A stretch of DNA of 57,145 bases, from positions 20,996-78,140 of the forward strand of contig CAJUNX010000015.1 of the NCBI GenBank assembly GCA_910587865.1, in the 5' to 3' direction. Numbering within the stretch: the stretch's first letter is position 1; each line of letters starts with the position of its first letter. Shown here in pieces: positions 7,152 through 15,883 of the stretch. The position numbers were made by a program, and so were the translations under genes. Below the pieces are notes generated by a model, which saw only the letters and a program-made list of their open reading frames with translations, was not told where the DNA came from and searched no databases. Origin of the DNA: an uncultured Roseburia sp. (lineage in GTDB: Bacteria; Bacillota; Clostridia; Lachnospirales; Lachnospiraceae).

Positions 7152-9734
7152 TCAGCAGGTCGCCCCGCCCTTTAAATGCTTCTGGGCCGCGATATTCTCC
7201 TGTTTTCTCGCTAACAGATCGTCGGCGAGAAGCTGTCTCTGGACTTCCTCAAATCCGATGCGCGCCACCGTATCCGCAAACCGCTCCCCGGTGATTCCCT
7301 GCTCGCGGAAGAGAAGGATCGCTTTTTCCACGATCGAGAGCACCTCTTCTTTGTCGGTAAACACCTTCTCGAGGTAACGTCCCTGCGCCACTTTCTTTCC
7401 CCAGCGGCCGCCGATATAGACGCGGTAGCCGTCGATGAAGTTCTCCGTCACGCCGAACGGACATTTGCCTTTGCAGCGCCCGCAGTGGTTGCACGCCTCC
7501 TCGTCAATCACAAGCTTCCCGTCCGGGATCGCCGCCACCCCGATCGGGCAGTTCTGCTCCACCTGGCAGACCCTGCAGCCGCGGCATTTCTCCATATCCG
7601 GCTGAGGAACGCGCTGACCGATGATTCCCAAATCATTTAAGTCCGGTTTCACACAGTTGTTCGGGCAGCCGCCCACCGCAATTTTAAACTTGTGCGGCAG
7701 CTTCACCGACGCGTAGCCGTGGAAGAAACGCTCGTGAATCTCCTCCGACAGCCCGAAGGTGTCGATCAGGCCGTACTGGCAGGTCGTTCCCTTACAGGAG
7801 ACGACCGGGCGCACCTTCGATCCGGTTCCGCCTGTCTCAAGTCCGGCCTCGAGCAGATATTCCCGCATCGGCTCGATGTTCTCAAACGGAACGCCCTGGA
7901 TCTCCATCGTCAGACGGGAGGTCATCGTCACCTCGCCGCTTCCGAAACGCTCCGCGGCCTCCGCGATCGCACGCGTCTCCTCCGCCGTGATTTTTCCGTT
8001 GCGCGTGATCACGCGTCCGTTGAACTTATCCGGCGTGCGCTTATCCTTTAAGAATCCAAGCGCTTTTACGCGGGTCTCCTCCTCCTTCGACACGCCGCTC
8101 TCTGCACCGCTCACGCGTACGTCGTTAAAGAAGGTCGCGCCCTCTAACACCACGGTGTTCCGGTAACCGAAATGGCGCAGCCGGTTCTGCAGGAAGTAGC
8201 CCCTCTTGCCCTTCGCACAGACGAGCAGAAGCTTTTCGTCCTTTCCGATTCCCGGCAGCTCTCCGTTTACGTTCGCAAGCTCTATGTATTCCGCCCCGCG
8301 GATCGTCGGCGCCGGCGCCACGTCAAGCACACGGTACCCCTCCGCCTTTCCGGCCGCATATTCCGCCGGCGTCATGCTCTTTAAATCACCGTTTAATTTA
8401 TTCAGCAGCACGTACACGGCCTGCACAAAAGGATGGATCGCCGTAGAGAACGGCGGCGCGTAGGCAAAATCCGCGTTTTCAAAATCCTCCAGTCTGGCTC
8501 CCAGGCTGATGCCCGTCACCGCGATATCGACCATTTTATCCACCGCACCCGGGCCGAATACCTGCATGCCGAGCAGTCTGTGATTCTTTTTATCCGCAAT
8601 CAGCTTTGTCGCAAAAAATGAGGCGTCCGGGTAATAATGCGCTTTATCGTCCGTCACCGCAAGCACGGTCTCCACCTCATAGCCCGCCTCCCCGGCCTGC
8701 AGCTCTGTCAGTCCAGTGCGCCCGCAGTTAAGACCCGGCAGCTTCACGACACCGGTGCCGAGAACACCCGGATATTCCTTCTGTCCGCCGGCGAGAATCT
8801 GTGCGAGCGTGCGGCCCTCCAGATTCGCGGAAGATCCCATCGGCGACCACTGCGGCCGGCCGGTAATGCGGCTTTTCACCTGTACACAGTCACCCGCAGC
8901 GTAAACGTCCGGCAGATTCGTGCGCATCTGCGCATCCACCACGACGGTTCCGCGGTTTAATTCGATCCCGCTGTCCGCGAGGAAATCCGTATTCGGACAG
9001 ATGCCGGCCGCCATCACGACAAGCCCGCAGGAGAGCATACCGGCGGTCGTCTTAATCCCGGTGACCTGCCCGTCTCCCGTGATTTCCTCCGCCTTTGTCC
9101 CCGTGATCACACGGATGCCCTGCTTTAAGAGGTGGCGCTTTCCGTAAGCCGCCATCTCCGGATCCAGGATATTCGGCAGGATCTGCGGCGCAAAATCGAT
9201 CACCGTCACGGAAACGCCCTTCTGCTGCAGATTTTCCGCCATCTCAAGCCCGATAAATCCCGCGCCGACGACCACGGCCTTTTTCACGCCGTTTTCTCCC
9301 ACGTACGCGCGCACTCCGACGGCGTCCTCCGGTGTCCGGATCGTAAATACGCCCTGTTTGTCCATTCCGGCCACGGGCGGCACGGCCGGGGAAGCCCCCG
9401 TCGCGATCACCAGCTTATCATAGTCAAACGATTCCTCCGCACCGGTCGTGACGTCCTTCACCCGCACGGTCTTCTCCTGTGCATTTACGGCAACCGCTTC
9501 CTTCCCGGTGTACACCTCCACCCCGGTGAGCGCCGCATATTTTTCGGGCGTATTTACGATCAGCTCCTCCGGCGTCTCGATCATCCCTCCGACATAATAC
9601 GGAAGTCCGCATCCCGCATAGGAAATATCCTTCCCTTTTGAGATCAGAACCACCTGCGCGCTCCGATCCTCCCGTTTTAACTTTGCCGCCGTTTTTGTGC
9701 CGGCCGCAACGCCTCCGATTACAAGTACCTTCAT
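7152..9734 (-). CDS. CoA-disulfide reductase / rhodanese / sirohaem reductase fusion
   Basis: An 860-aa multidomain cytosolic flavoprotein. Residues 1-440 are a CoA-disulfide reductase/NADH oxidase unit with an FAD motif (VIGGVAAG), the single redox cysteine C42 in YAGCGLPYY and an NADH motif (VVGAGFIGLE). Residues 470-540 are rhodanese-like with a CAKGKR active loop (C506). Residues 570-710 resemble sulfite/nitrite reductases, with cysteine pairs C647/C652 and C690/C694 that could hold an Fe4S4-sirohaem. Two ferredoxin motifs follow, CRGCRVC (from 717) and CNHCGRCKGKC (from 748). The architecture suggests electrons passing from NAD(P)H via FAD and Fe-S to a sulfur species; the substrate is unknown. 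The ATG has AAAGGAGGGG upstream and overlaps the amidase stop (ATGA). Confidence 0.88.
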   Translation of the reverse strand: MKVLVIGGVAAGTKTAAKLKREDRSAQVVLISKGKDISYAGCGLPYYVGGMIETPEELIVNTPEKYAALTGVEVYTGKEAVAVNAQEKTVRVKDVTTGAEESFDYDKLVIATGASPAVPPVAGMDKQGVFTIRTPEDAVGVRAYVGENGVKKAVVVGAGFIGLEMAENLQQKGVSVTVIDFAPQILPNILDPEMAAYGKRHLLKQGIRVITGTKAEEITGDGQVTGIKTTAGMLSCGLVVMAAGICPNTDFLADSGIELNRGTVVVDAQMRTNLPDVYAAGDCVQVKSRITGRPQWSPMGSSANLEGRTLAQILAGGQKEYPGVLGTGVVKLPGLNCGRTGLTELQAGEAGYEVETVLAVTDDKAHYYPDASFFATKLIADKKNHRLLGMQVFGPGAVDKMVDIAVTGISLGARLEDFENADFAYAPPFSTAIHPFVQAVYVLLNKLNGDLKSMTPAEYAAGKAEGYRVLDVAPAPTIRGAEYIELANVNGELPGIGKDEKLLLVCAKGKRGYFLQNRLRHFGYRNTVVLEGATFFNDVRVSGAESGVSKEEETRVKALGFLKDKRTPDKFNGRVITRNGKITAEETRAIAEAAERFGSGEVTMTSRLTMEIQGVPFENIEPMREYLLEAGLETGGTGSKVRPVVSCKGTTCQYGLIDTFGLSEEIHERFFHGYASVKLPHKFKIAVGGCPNNCVKPDLNDLGIIGQRVPQPDMEKCRGCRVCQVEQNCPIGVAAIPDGKLVIDEEACNHCGRCKGKCPFGVTENFIDGYRVYIGGRWGKKVAQGRYLEKVFTDKEEVLSIVEKAILLFREQGITGERFADTVARIGFEEVQRQLLADDLLARKQENIAAQKHLKGGATC

Positions 9735-10891
9735 GTAGCCCCTCCTTTAATATATTCGTCAATGCCATCCGCAATCCCCGATACCATTTTTCCCTGATAT
9801 TCCGGATCCTGCATGTGCGTATCCTCTGTCGGATTTGTCATATAACCCATCTCAAGAATCGCAACCGGCACCTCACACCAGTTAATCCCCGTCATGTCAT
9901 TCCGCCTTGAAACATATTCCCGTTTACACCCGGTCGCAGCGGTATAGGAGTCCAGAATACACTCTGCGAGCCGGAAGGAGCGCTCAATGACACCGGCATC
10001 CATATACGGGTTGTCCTCCGCCGGGCAGATTGTCTGAGCCCCGTTTGCCGCACTGCTTTCCGCTCCGTTTGCGTGCAGACGCACAAATACATCCGCCTCC
10101 AGATCATTTGCCGTCCGGCTGCGCCCGGCATTGCTGATATCCACCTCCTGGCTCTTTCGCACCTGGATCACCGTATAGCCTCTCTGCTCTAATTCTTCCT
10201 CAAGAAGCAGCGCGATCTGCAGGGTAAGTTCGGATTCCGGCATGCCGCTCGCCACGCCAGAAGTCCCTCCCGCCACCTTCATCTTCTGCTCCGATGCGCC
10301 CGGGCCGATCGGTTCCTTCCCGGTATTCGCCTTCGCCTGATGCCCCGCGTCGATCACAATCACCGGGCGTTCGTACAGATTTTGGTCAAATGCTTCCGTC
10401 TTTGCAAGATAATCGCAGCCGACATACCCGGTCTTCCCCTCGCAGCTCACCTGCCACCAGCCGCCTTCCTCCGAGAGAATCGTGACGAGACTTCCCTTTT
10501 TCAGGTAATCCGCCCCGCCCCCGCCCGGCGTCTGCCAGAGCGGCGCGTTGTGCGTTAAGATCTGACCGGTGTTCCCGGACGTTTCCCTGCCGTCTGACGT
10601 TTCTTCACCGGAATCCTCCGCTGCGGCCGGCTCTCCCGTTTCCGGCTCTTCCAAAGGAACAGACTCCCCTTCGTTCTCCCGGCCGCCGGAATCCTCCGCT
10701 GCGGCCGGCTCTCCCGAACCGTCCGGTCTTCCTTCGCCTGGCGGCGCATCCGGATCTTCCGCCCGAAATGACGCATCCGGGTTCATCCCGGCCTTCCTCC
10801 CCGGAATCAGCCTGACGATAACGACCGCACAGACCACTGTCAGCAGCAGCAGTCCGCAGACCGCGATATATTTTGTACGCATCCTCTTCAC
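9731..10891 (-). CDS. N-acetylmuramoyl-L-alanine amidase with SH3-type domain
   Basis: A 386-aa secreted or membrane-tethered peptidoglycan amidase (Amidase_3 family) that cleaves the MurNAc-L-Ala bond. A transmembrane/signal helix (YIAVCGLLLLTVVCAVVIV) is followed by an acidic linker, a bacterial SH3-like domain (near WWQVSCEGKTGYVG) and the zinc amidase domain. Visible catalytic features are DAGHQ, the Glu in GMPESELT, RLHANG and ILEMGYMTNP. The linker contains a 78-bp tandem duplication (copies at 10611 and 10689) encoding GEPAAAEDSG twice. I chose the GTG at 10891: it overlaps the upstream stop (GTGA) and has AGGAG four bases before it. An in-frame ATG at 10882 is the alternative. Confidence 0.87.
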   Translation of the reverse strand: MKRMRTKYIAVCGLLLLTVVCAVVIVRLIPGRKAGMNPDASFRAEDPDAPPGEGRPDGSGEPAAAEDSGGRENEGESVPLEEPETGEPAAAEDSGEETSDGRETSGNTGQILTHNAPLWQTPGGGGADYLKKGSLVTILSEEGGWWQVSCEGKTGYVGCDYLAKTEAFDQNLYERPVIVIDAGHQAKANTGKEPIGPGASEQKMKVAGGTSGVASGMPESELTLQIALLLEEELEQRGYTVIQVRKSQEVDISNAGRSRTANDLEADVFVRLHANGAESSAANGAQTICPAEDNPYMDAGVIERSFRLAECILDSYTAATGCKREYVSRRNDMTGINWCEVPVAILEMGYMTNPTEDTHMQDPEYQGKMVSGIADGIDEYIKGGAT

Positions 10892-11415
10892 CGGACTCCT
10901 CTCCTCTCTCTGACCGAAAAAAACAGTATCCCTGCAGCCGCTGCCGCAAGCAGAACATATCCCGCCCGATCCGAAACAGACACACAGGTCACAAGGATCG
11001 TATTCATCCATATCCTGTCCGCGCCGTTATCCGCCAGGACTCCGATTCCCGCTGTCCCCGGCGCGATTCCGCTGACCGTCAGCACGGAACCGTCAAGCCG
11101 CCCGGTGAATATCGCATTTCCTTCTGGCTGCGTCAGCGTATAGGTAACCGGCCCGCCGGACGGACTCACAAAATACCCGTCCAGCTCCAGCGATACGGTC
11201 TGGCCGCATCGGACGATGATCTGATTTAACGACCTGGTCCGGACCACCGGCTCCGTCGCTTCTACGGCCGGATCGTCTTTTGTCCGCTCTGTGTCCTCTG
11301 CATCAATGTAATAAGACACCGGCTCTTTTTGTCCCGTCGTACCGCAGCCTGAAAAACCGGCCAGTGCAGCAACAGAGAAAAGCCACAGACACAGCATCCT
11401 CCCCGCTCTCTTCAC
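10888..11415 (-). CDS. Putative lipoprotein with Ig-like region and C-terminal membrane helix
   Basis: A 175-aa protein not recognised as a named family. A GTG start at 11415 follows GGAGGAGAGAAGG. The N-terminus (KRAGRMLCLWLF...) ends in a lipobox-like FSGC. The middle has a beta-sandwich look (SLELDGYF, VSGIAPGTAGIGVLADNG) resembling bacterial Ig/BIG repeats. A hydrophobic stretch rich in Ala and a basic RERR tail close the protein. It is the first gene of the operon with the amidase, sharing the GTGA overlap, so an envelope role is likely by context. Confidence 0.65.
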   Translation of the reverse strand: MKRAGRMLCLWLFSVAALAGFSGCGTTGQKEPVSYYIDAEDTERTKDDPAVEATEPVVRTRSLNQIIVRCGQTVSLELDGYFVSPSGGPVTYTLTQPEGNAIFTGRLDGSVLTVSGIAPGTAGIGVLADNGADRIWMNTILVTCVSVSDRAGYVLLAAAAAGILFFSVRERRGVR

Positions 11416-11633
11416 CAAATCCCTTCTCTCCTCCTGTAAATTCCGCATCTGTATCTGGATCTTGTTCCTTCCGACCGAAAAACCGCCCGGTGACAACAAG
11501 ATATGCTGTTTTCTATTATGGATCTGTCCGCCCCGCCTGTCAAGGAATATCGTCCTCTTTTTTGTTCAGGCACATCCGCAAAGTTTGTCAGCCGCAAGGG
11601 AAAATCATTTACAACAGCTTCCTTCTGTTATTC

Positions 11634-12025
11634 ATATAAACTGTCAATCAGATGGTCAACCATAAAATCAAAGGTTTCCATATGATTGTGCGGAAGAATA
11701 TCCTTATTTTTGATATTCATAATGAAAGAGTAAATAACCGACATCGCCAGATCCGCATCAACCCTGAAGTTCAAATACGGCCGTCTAAAAAAAGCTGCCG
11801 GCTCATGCGATTGGATTCCTCGATTTTCTTTGTCTGTTCCTCTGATAACTTATTCATCAGAATTGTAAAATCCGTACTGTCCGAATCGTAAGGAAAATTT
11901 TTTTATCATATTCCCGATATATGAGCTTTCGTGCTTCCGCAACACCATATTTGTCTTTGTGTTGTTCGATTACCTCCGATGCCGCACTGCAGATCTGTTC
12001 CTGCACGGTAAAAATGAAAAGTCAA
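11634..12025 (-). pseudogene. Remnant of a TetR-like regulator (C-terminal portion, frameshifted)
   Basis: Reading the minus strand in shifting frames gives a continuous helical protein: IFTVQEQICSAASEVIEQ, then KYGVAEARKLIYREYDKK, then DFTILMNKLSEEQTKKIEES, then RRPYLNFRVDADLAMSVIY, then ETFDFMVDHLIDSLYE and a stop near 11634. This resembles the ligand-binding C-terminal part of a TetR/AcrR regulator. The DNA-binding N-terminus is missing and at least two frameshifts are present. Family assignment is tentative. Confidence 0.5.
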
Positions 12026-12081
12026 GTAGTTTACATAAAATCCCTGATGTTTCGTTGTCCTCATCCTGATATGGTACTAAA

Positions 12082-12112
12082 AAATCGCCACCCGATTGTA
12101 AGTGACGATTTC
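12082..12112 (-). terminator. Rho-independent terminator of the toxin-antitoxin operon
   Basis: On the minus strand AAATCGTCAC and GTGGCGATTT pair (one G-U) around a short loop and are followed by a run of T. It lies just after the toxin stop. Confidence 0.75.
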
Positions 12113-12126
12113 TGAAAGTTTTTTTG

Positions 12127-12444
12127 TTATCGAATGAGCCAGCTATAATCCTTACGGCAGTCTAAAATATAGTCGATATACACCGTATCGTCCTGGATTT
12201 GGTAAAGAATAAGATACTGCTTTTCAATAAACATTTTGTGATATTTATTTGGTGTAATATATGGTTCCTCAAAAAACGGAAAACGCTGCGGCATCCGGCA
12301 GAGGGAACGCATAGCGTTCATAATTTCTTTCTTTTTTGCCACTGCTGCTTCTTTATTTACCTGCGCCATAAAACGGATGTGTGTTCCCAGCATTCGTTTC
12401 GCCCTGTCGGAAACAATGACTTTGTATTTCTTACTCTCTGCCAT
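12127..12444 (-). CDS. RelE/ParE-superfamily toxin
   Basis: A 105-aa basic protein of the usual toxin size. It has the RelE/ParE pattern: an N-terminal strand (KYKVIVSDRAKRML), a helical pair, a PFFEEPYI turn, then strands ending KQYLILYQI and VYIDYILDCRKDYSWL. Such toxins cleave mRNA at the ribosome or poison gyrase; the sequence alone does not tell which. Its ATG follows GAGGTGTAGCGT and is three bases after the antitoxin stop, so the two are co-translated. The gene is intact although its neighbours are decayed. Confidence 0.85.
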   Translation of the reverse strand: MAESKKYKVIVSDRAKRMLGTHIRFMAQVNKEAAVAKKKEIMNAMRSLCRMPQRFPFFEEPYITPNKYHKMFIEKQYLILYQIQDDTVYIDYILDCRKDYSWLIR

Positions 12445-12447
12445 ACG

Positions 12448-12714
12448 CTACACCTCTGCAATCATATCATCAAGGTAAGCATCCAGTTCATCAAGCGTAC
12501 ATCCGGCTCTGCCTGCCATTCTGTCTTCCTCAACCGACAGGAGTTCTTCACGGAGGTTTAGCATTTTTTCCCTGCGGTTATAAGTTTCAATATCCATAAC
12601 GACTAAATCTCCCTCGCCGTTCTTGGTAAGGAAAATCGGCTCTGCGGTCTTTCTGCACATATCGGCAATCTCGTTGTAATTCTGGCGGATTGCTGCAGAT
12701 GGACGAATATTCAT
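12448..12714 (-). CDS. Phd/YefM-family antitoxin
   Basis: An 88-aa protein with the Phd/YefM fold: an N-terminal DNA-binding part (IRPSAAIRQNYNEIADMCR, TAEPIFLTKNGEGDLVVMDIETY) and a C-terminal acidic helix (TLDELDAYLDDMIAEV) that would neutralise the toxin. The ATG is preceded by GAGGAGG. Family members bind palindromes at their own promoter, and one is present just upstream at 12739-12755. Confidence 0.87.
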   Translation of the reverse strand: MNIRPSAAIRQNYNEIADMCRKTAEPIFLTKNGEGDLVVMDIETYNRREKMLNLREELLSVEEDRMAGRAGCTLDELDAYLDDMIAEV

Positions 12715-12738
12715 AACATAACCTCCTCGTGTTTATCA

Positions 12739-12787
12739 GATAGCAGTATTCTATCCATATTATACCCGTTTCATACAATGAAGTCAA
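12739..12787 (-). promoter_or_regulatory. Sigma-A promoter and operator of the toxin-antitoxin operon
   Basis: Minus-strand -35 TTGACT (12782-12787), a 17-bp spacer and -10 TATAAT (12759-12764). Immediately downstream is an inverted repeat GATAG-7-CTATC (12739-12755), placed where an autoregulatory antitoxin complex would block transcription. Confidence 0.8.
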
Positions 12788-13130
12788 TACGCACAGAAAA
12801 AATCACAATAGATTATATTTTGCCGGCCAGATAATTCCAGTCTCATAGAAATGACTTCCTGAAATCCGGCGGTGCGGGAGCAGAATCCTTTGGGATTTCT
12901 TCCGTACCTGACAAATCCGGCCCGTTCATACATAGAAACCACTCTTTCGTTTTCAGCGACTACATTAAGTTCAGGCTGGCTGTATCCCGCCGTTCTGGCA
13001 CATTCGATACACGACGTCCAGATAATCTGTTTCACTGTGTGTCAGATTGAAATGATCCACTACAGACTGACCATCACGCTCTGTCCCATTCCTCAGACAA
13101 CATTCCATGCCATTTTTTAATGTTATGATG
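12784..13130 (-). pseudogene. GNAT acetyltransferase gene with internal deletion
   Basis: The N-terminal end reads ITLKNGMECCLRNGTERDG then FNLTHSETDYL. After about 13005 the frame changes and the C-terminal part reads CIECARTAGYSQPELNVVAE then YERAGFVRYGRNPKGF. Both halves match the ordinary ends of a GNAT N-acetyltransferase, but the acetyl-CoA-binding middle is gone, so roughly half the gene has been deleted with a frameshift. Its 5' end abuts the MITE-like element and its 3' end touches the -35 of the toxin-antitoxin promoter. Confidence 0.75.
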
Positions 13131-13321
13131 TTGGGGTCAAAAGCATCTGACCCCATGATGCCTTCGGATTTCTGCGTGTTTCACACTCTCGAAATCCGAA
13201 AAACATTCGAAATCCGCTCATTTTCCTGTGGAAAATAGCTGCTTTCTCATGTTTGGCGGGTCACAAAGTCATGCTTTTTCACGCAGGCGTGAAACACATG
13301 ACCTTTTGACCCTGGCATCAT
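13131..13321. mobile_element. MITE-like repeated element, copy 1 (191 bp)
   Basis: This non-coding segment recurs at 49097-49286 with only about three differences. The ends carry inverted GGGTCAAAAG, extending imperfectly into ATGATG. Inside are a perfect 10-bp stem (13163-13172 with 13191-13200) and GTGTTTCAC (13176-13184) pairing with GTGAAACAC (13289-13297). It encodes no protein. The pattern suits a miniature transposable or REP-like structured repeat. Confidence 0.8.
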
Positions 13322-13447
13322 ATTATTGTTTTGTTGTATCTCATGGCTCCCCTTTACTGACAGCTTCCCTCATATTTACTCGATCGGAAGATTGTGCCGT
13401 TTCAAAAATGAGAGCTTATGTTTTCATTCTGTCAGAAAAGATTCCCG

Positions 13448-14671
13448 CTAAAAATCCTCGAATTCATATCGCTGCTTTCTCCCGGCAAAGCAGGCCCGCT
13501 TCAGCGCAAGAAGCTGCGCCGTGCCCTCCGCCCAGCCGAGACGCGACGCACCGGCAAGAGCCTCGTCCAGCGTGGATGCATCCGCAAGCCCGTTTTCGCA
13601 CAGATAACGCACCGGTCCCGTCTCCCGCTCTTTTACCGCCATCGCACAGATACATCGCGCATGTTCGCCTGCATATGTCTGATACATCCGCTCCGCTTCC
13701 GGTGAGAGCCCTGCCGGATATAAAAGCCGGTTCATCGCCAGACGGCAGAGCGTCTGCTCCGTTTCCCCGTCGCAGGCCCGCGGGAAAATCCGGTCATACT
13801 GCCCGAAATCGAGTATCCCCTCCGCAAAGCACTGCCTGGCGCGAAACCCTTCGCCCTCAATCTTTCTGCCGAACAGATGCGCCGGGGCAATCTCGTCGTA
13901 GCTCTCATAATATTCCGTAAAGAGAATCTTCGCCTCACATCCGGCGCCGTCCGTCCCCAGAAACACTGCCGTGATCTCTGCGGAAAGCTGCGCTAACATC
14001 TGACGCAGACCGGAAGGTTCCCCGCTCCCGTAGCGCACACGGATCTCGCGCAGCTTTCCGCAGTTCATAAACGCGTCGCTTCCGATCCCGGAAAGCTCTG
14101 CGCCGCATGTAATCTCCCGCAGTAAGGTACACTGATAACACATGAGGTTTCCCGCCTTCTGCACGGAATCCGGCAATGTGAGACGTTCGATGTAGCTGCC
14201 GCAAAGTTCCCGCAGGGCCGGGCCGCCCTCTTCCTTCTCCTTTGGCTGCCCGGCCCTGACGGCCGGCGGCGTTTTCCCTGATGACGGACTCTCTTCCTCC
14301 CCGGTACGCCGCAGCTCATCCGGTGATCCGTCTTCCGAATGAACGACAGACGCCTCCGCAGCCTCACGGTTTTCCGGCGGCGTTTTTCCTGATGACAGAC
14401 TCTCTTCCTCCCCGGTACGCCGCAGCTCATCCGGCGATCCGCCTTCCGAACGGACGACAGATATCTCTGTGACTTCACATTTTTCCCACAGAGCCGCAGA
14501 ACGGCTCATGCGCTCCGATGCGGCAAAGCAGTATGCGCCGATTTCCGTCACCGGAAGTCCGGCAATTCGTTCCGGTATCACCACCTCCGGGGTCGTTCCG
14601 AACGCCCGAAGAAGGCGTACTCCGCCCGCAGACGTGTGTTCCCAGTAAAATCTGTATCGCTCCACCGCCAT
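13448..14671 (-). CDS. Leucine-rich-repeat (BspA-like) protein with repeat-expanded linker
   Basis: A protein of about 407 aa with LRR_5/BspA-like segments (VVIPERIAGLPVTEIGAYCF near residue 30; LTLPDSVQKAGNLMCYQC; GIGSDAFMNCGKLREIRV), probably a protein-interaction scaffold. No signal peptide is seen, so it looks cytosolic. Between the first and second LRR segments is a linker of two 37-residue repeats containing GSPDELRRTGEEES, from a 111-bp tandem duplication near 14301 and 14412. The ATG at 14671 follows GGAGG with no spacing; a GTG at 14665 would be better spaced and may be the real start. Confidence 0.72.
   Translation of the reverse strand: MAVERYRFYWEHTSAGGVRLLRAFGTTPEVVIPERIAGLPVTEIGAYCFAASERMSRSAALWEKCEVTEISVVRSEGGSPDELRRTGEEESLSSGKTPPENREAAEASVVHSEDGSPDELRRTGEEESPSSGKTPPAVRAGQPKEKEEGGPALRELCGSYIERLTLPDSVQKAGNLMCYQCTLLREITCGAELSGIGSDAFMNCGKLREIRVRYGSGEPSGLRQMLAQLSAEITAVFLGTDGAGCEAKILFTEYYESYDEIAPAHLFGRKIEGEGFRARQCFAEGILDFGQYDRIFPRACDGETEQTLCRLAMNRLLYPAGLSPEAERMYQTYAGEHARCICAMAVKERETGPVRYLCENGLADASTLDEALAGASRLGWAEGTAQLLALKRACFAGRKQRYEFEDF
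14301..14460. repeat. 111-bp in-frame tandem duplication
   Basis: Two copies, offset exactly 111 bp (compare CCGGTACGCC at 14301 and 14412), encode the duplicated 37-residue linker of the LRR protein. They differ at scattered bases. Confidence 0.9.
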
Positions 14672-14699
14672 CCTCCTTTTTGTTTCCCGCCGTATTCCG

Positions 14700-15866
14700 T
14701 CACCGACCCGACAGCTGCGTCATCCCTCCGGTCAGGATTCCGGTATTCGCCTGATAGATCGCGTCAAACCCGTCCATGGGCAGCGGATTGACTCCGAGTC
14801 CCGCCTCAATCGTATACCCCGGCCGGTTATAATCCTGAATAAACCAGTCCTTATAGCCTGCATTTCCGGATTCCGCGGGCGTAGTCTCCACCATATAACC
14901 GCTCACTTCCCCGAAATACTGCGCAATCTCATACGAGTGCTCCGGTTCATAGTCGCGATATTTCCAGTAAATCACTTCCCCCTGCGTGTGATACGCCAGG
15001 ATCAGGGCAAAATCATGTTCCTGTGTAAAACGGTACATCGCCGCGCTCTCCGGCGCGGACAGCGGCCCCGTCCCCACATAGTCCCGCGGCGCAGGGCTGT
15101 CAAATCCGAGCGCGAACTTGATCTCTTTCGCCGTCTCCCAGCCCGCCGGAAACTGCAGATTTAAATCCGTCCCCTCAATGTTCGCTTTCCAGCCCGCCGG
15201 AAACGGGATCGCAAAATACTGCTGCCCGATCCGTTTCGCCTGCCGGTAGTAGCTCCCGGTCGTCAGATACCCGTTGACGAGATCCACCCCGTCCGGATTC
15301 ACCATCGGGATCAGGTACAGCCGGTACGTCTCATAGAGCTCCCTTGCGGAAACCCCGTAAATCTCTCCTCCGGAAGCGTACGCTTCTGCAAACTCTTCCG
15401 CGAATTTTAACAGGATCGGCGTGGTGATACTCTCGTTCGCGTGAAACGACGCATTATAGCACACTTCCGTTTTCCCGGTTCCGATCTGTAAATACGGGAT
15501 CTCCCTCCCCATCACACTCCTGCCGATGCTGCCGCGCAGTAAAAACGGATAGCGTGCCGCCAGCCCCTCCGCCACGTAGCAGGTGAGAACCGACGTGTAG
15601 GGCACCTCCGTTGACACCAGCGGAACATCAAACAGACGGATTCCGCCGTCCTCTGTCTGTTCATAGCCTTTCAGATACGGAATCAGCCGCTCCCATGCAG
15701 CCGTATCCGCCTCGCAGATATTCTCTCTCCCGAGGAAACGCCCGAGCGCCGCGCAGGTCCCCTCCCCGAAAATTCCGTCCAGCGCCAGCGGATAGCCCGC
15801 GCGGGAAAGCGCCAGCTGCAGATAACGGACTGTGATTCCGCTGTCCCCCAAATATAAATTTCTCAA
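14700..15866 (-). CDS. M14-family zinc carboxypeptidase with peptidoglycan-binding domain
   Basis: A 388-aa protein. Residues 1-60 are a PG_binding_1 domain (LGDSGITVRYLQLAL, LDGIFGEGT). The remainder is an M14 metallopeptidase with zinc ligands in FHANES (HxxE) and AYHTQG and a catalytic Glu in YTIEAGLG. This resembles gamma-D-glutamyl-diaminopimelate peptidases that cut stem peptides of peptidoglycan. There is no signal peptide. The start is TTG at 15866, preceded by ATGAGG with five-base spacing. Confidence 0.85.
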   Translation of the reverse strand: MRNLYLGDSGITVRYLQLALSRAGYPLALDGIFGEGTCAALGRFLGRENICEADTAAWERLIPYLKGYEQTEDGGIRLFDVPLVSTEVPYTSVLTCYVAEGLAARYPFLLRGSIGRSVMGREIPYLQIGTGKTEVCYNASFHANESITTPILLKFAEEFAEAYASGGEIYGVSARELYETYRLYLIPMVNPDGVDLVNGYLTTGSYYRQAKRIGQQYFAIPFPAGWKANIEGTDLNLQFPAGWETAKEIKFALGFDSPAPRDYVGTGPLSAPESAAMYRFTQEHDFALILAYHTQGEVIYWKYRDYEPEHSYEIAQYFGEVSGYMVETTPAESGNAGYKDWFIQDYNRPGYTIEAGLGVNPLPMDGFDAIYQANTGILTGGMTQLSGR

Positions 15867-15883
15867 TAAAGCCTCATTTCTCC

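Noticed and set aside
9132..9641. Long plus-strand ORF inside the redox fusion gene
   Set aside because: It is antisense to a gene with clear FAD and NADH motifs, and has no ribosome site.
13131..13321. Riboswitch or T-box
   Set aside because: A nearly identical copy occurs beside unrelated genes and end-inverted repeats are present, which fits a mobile repeat better than a leader RNA.
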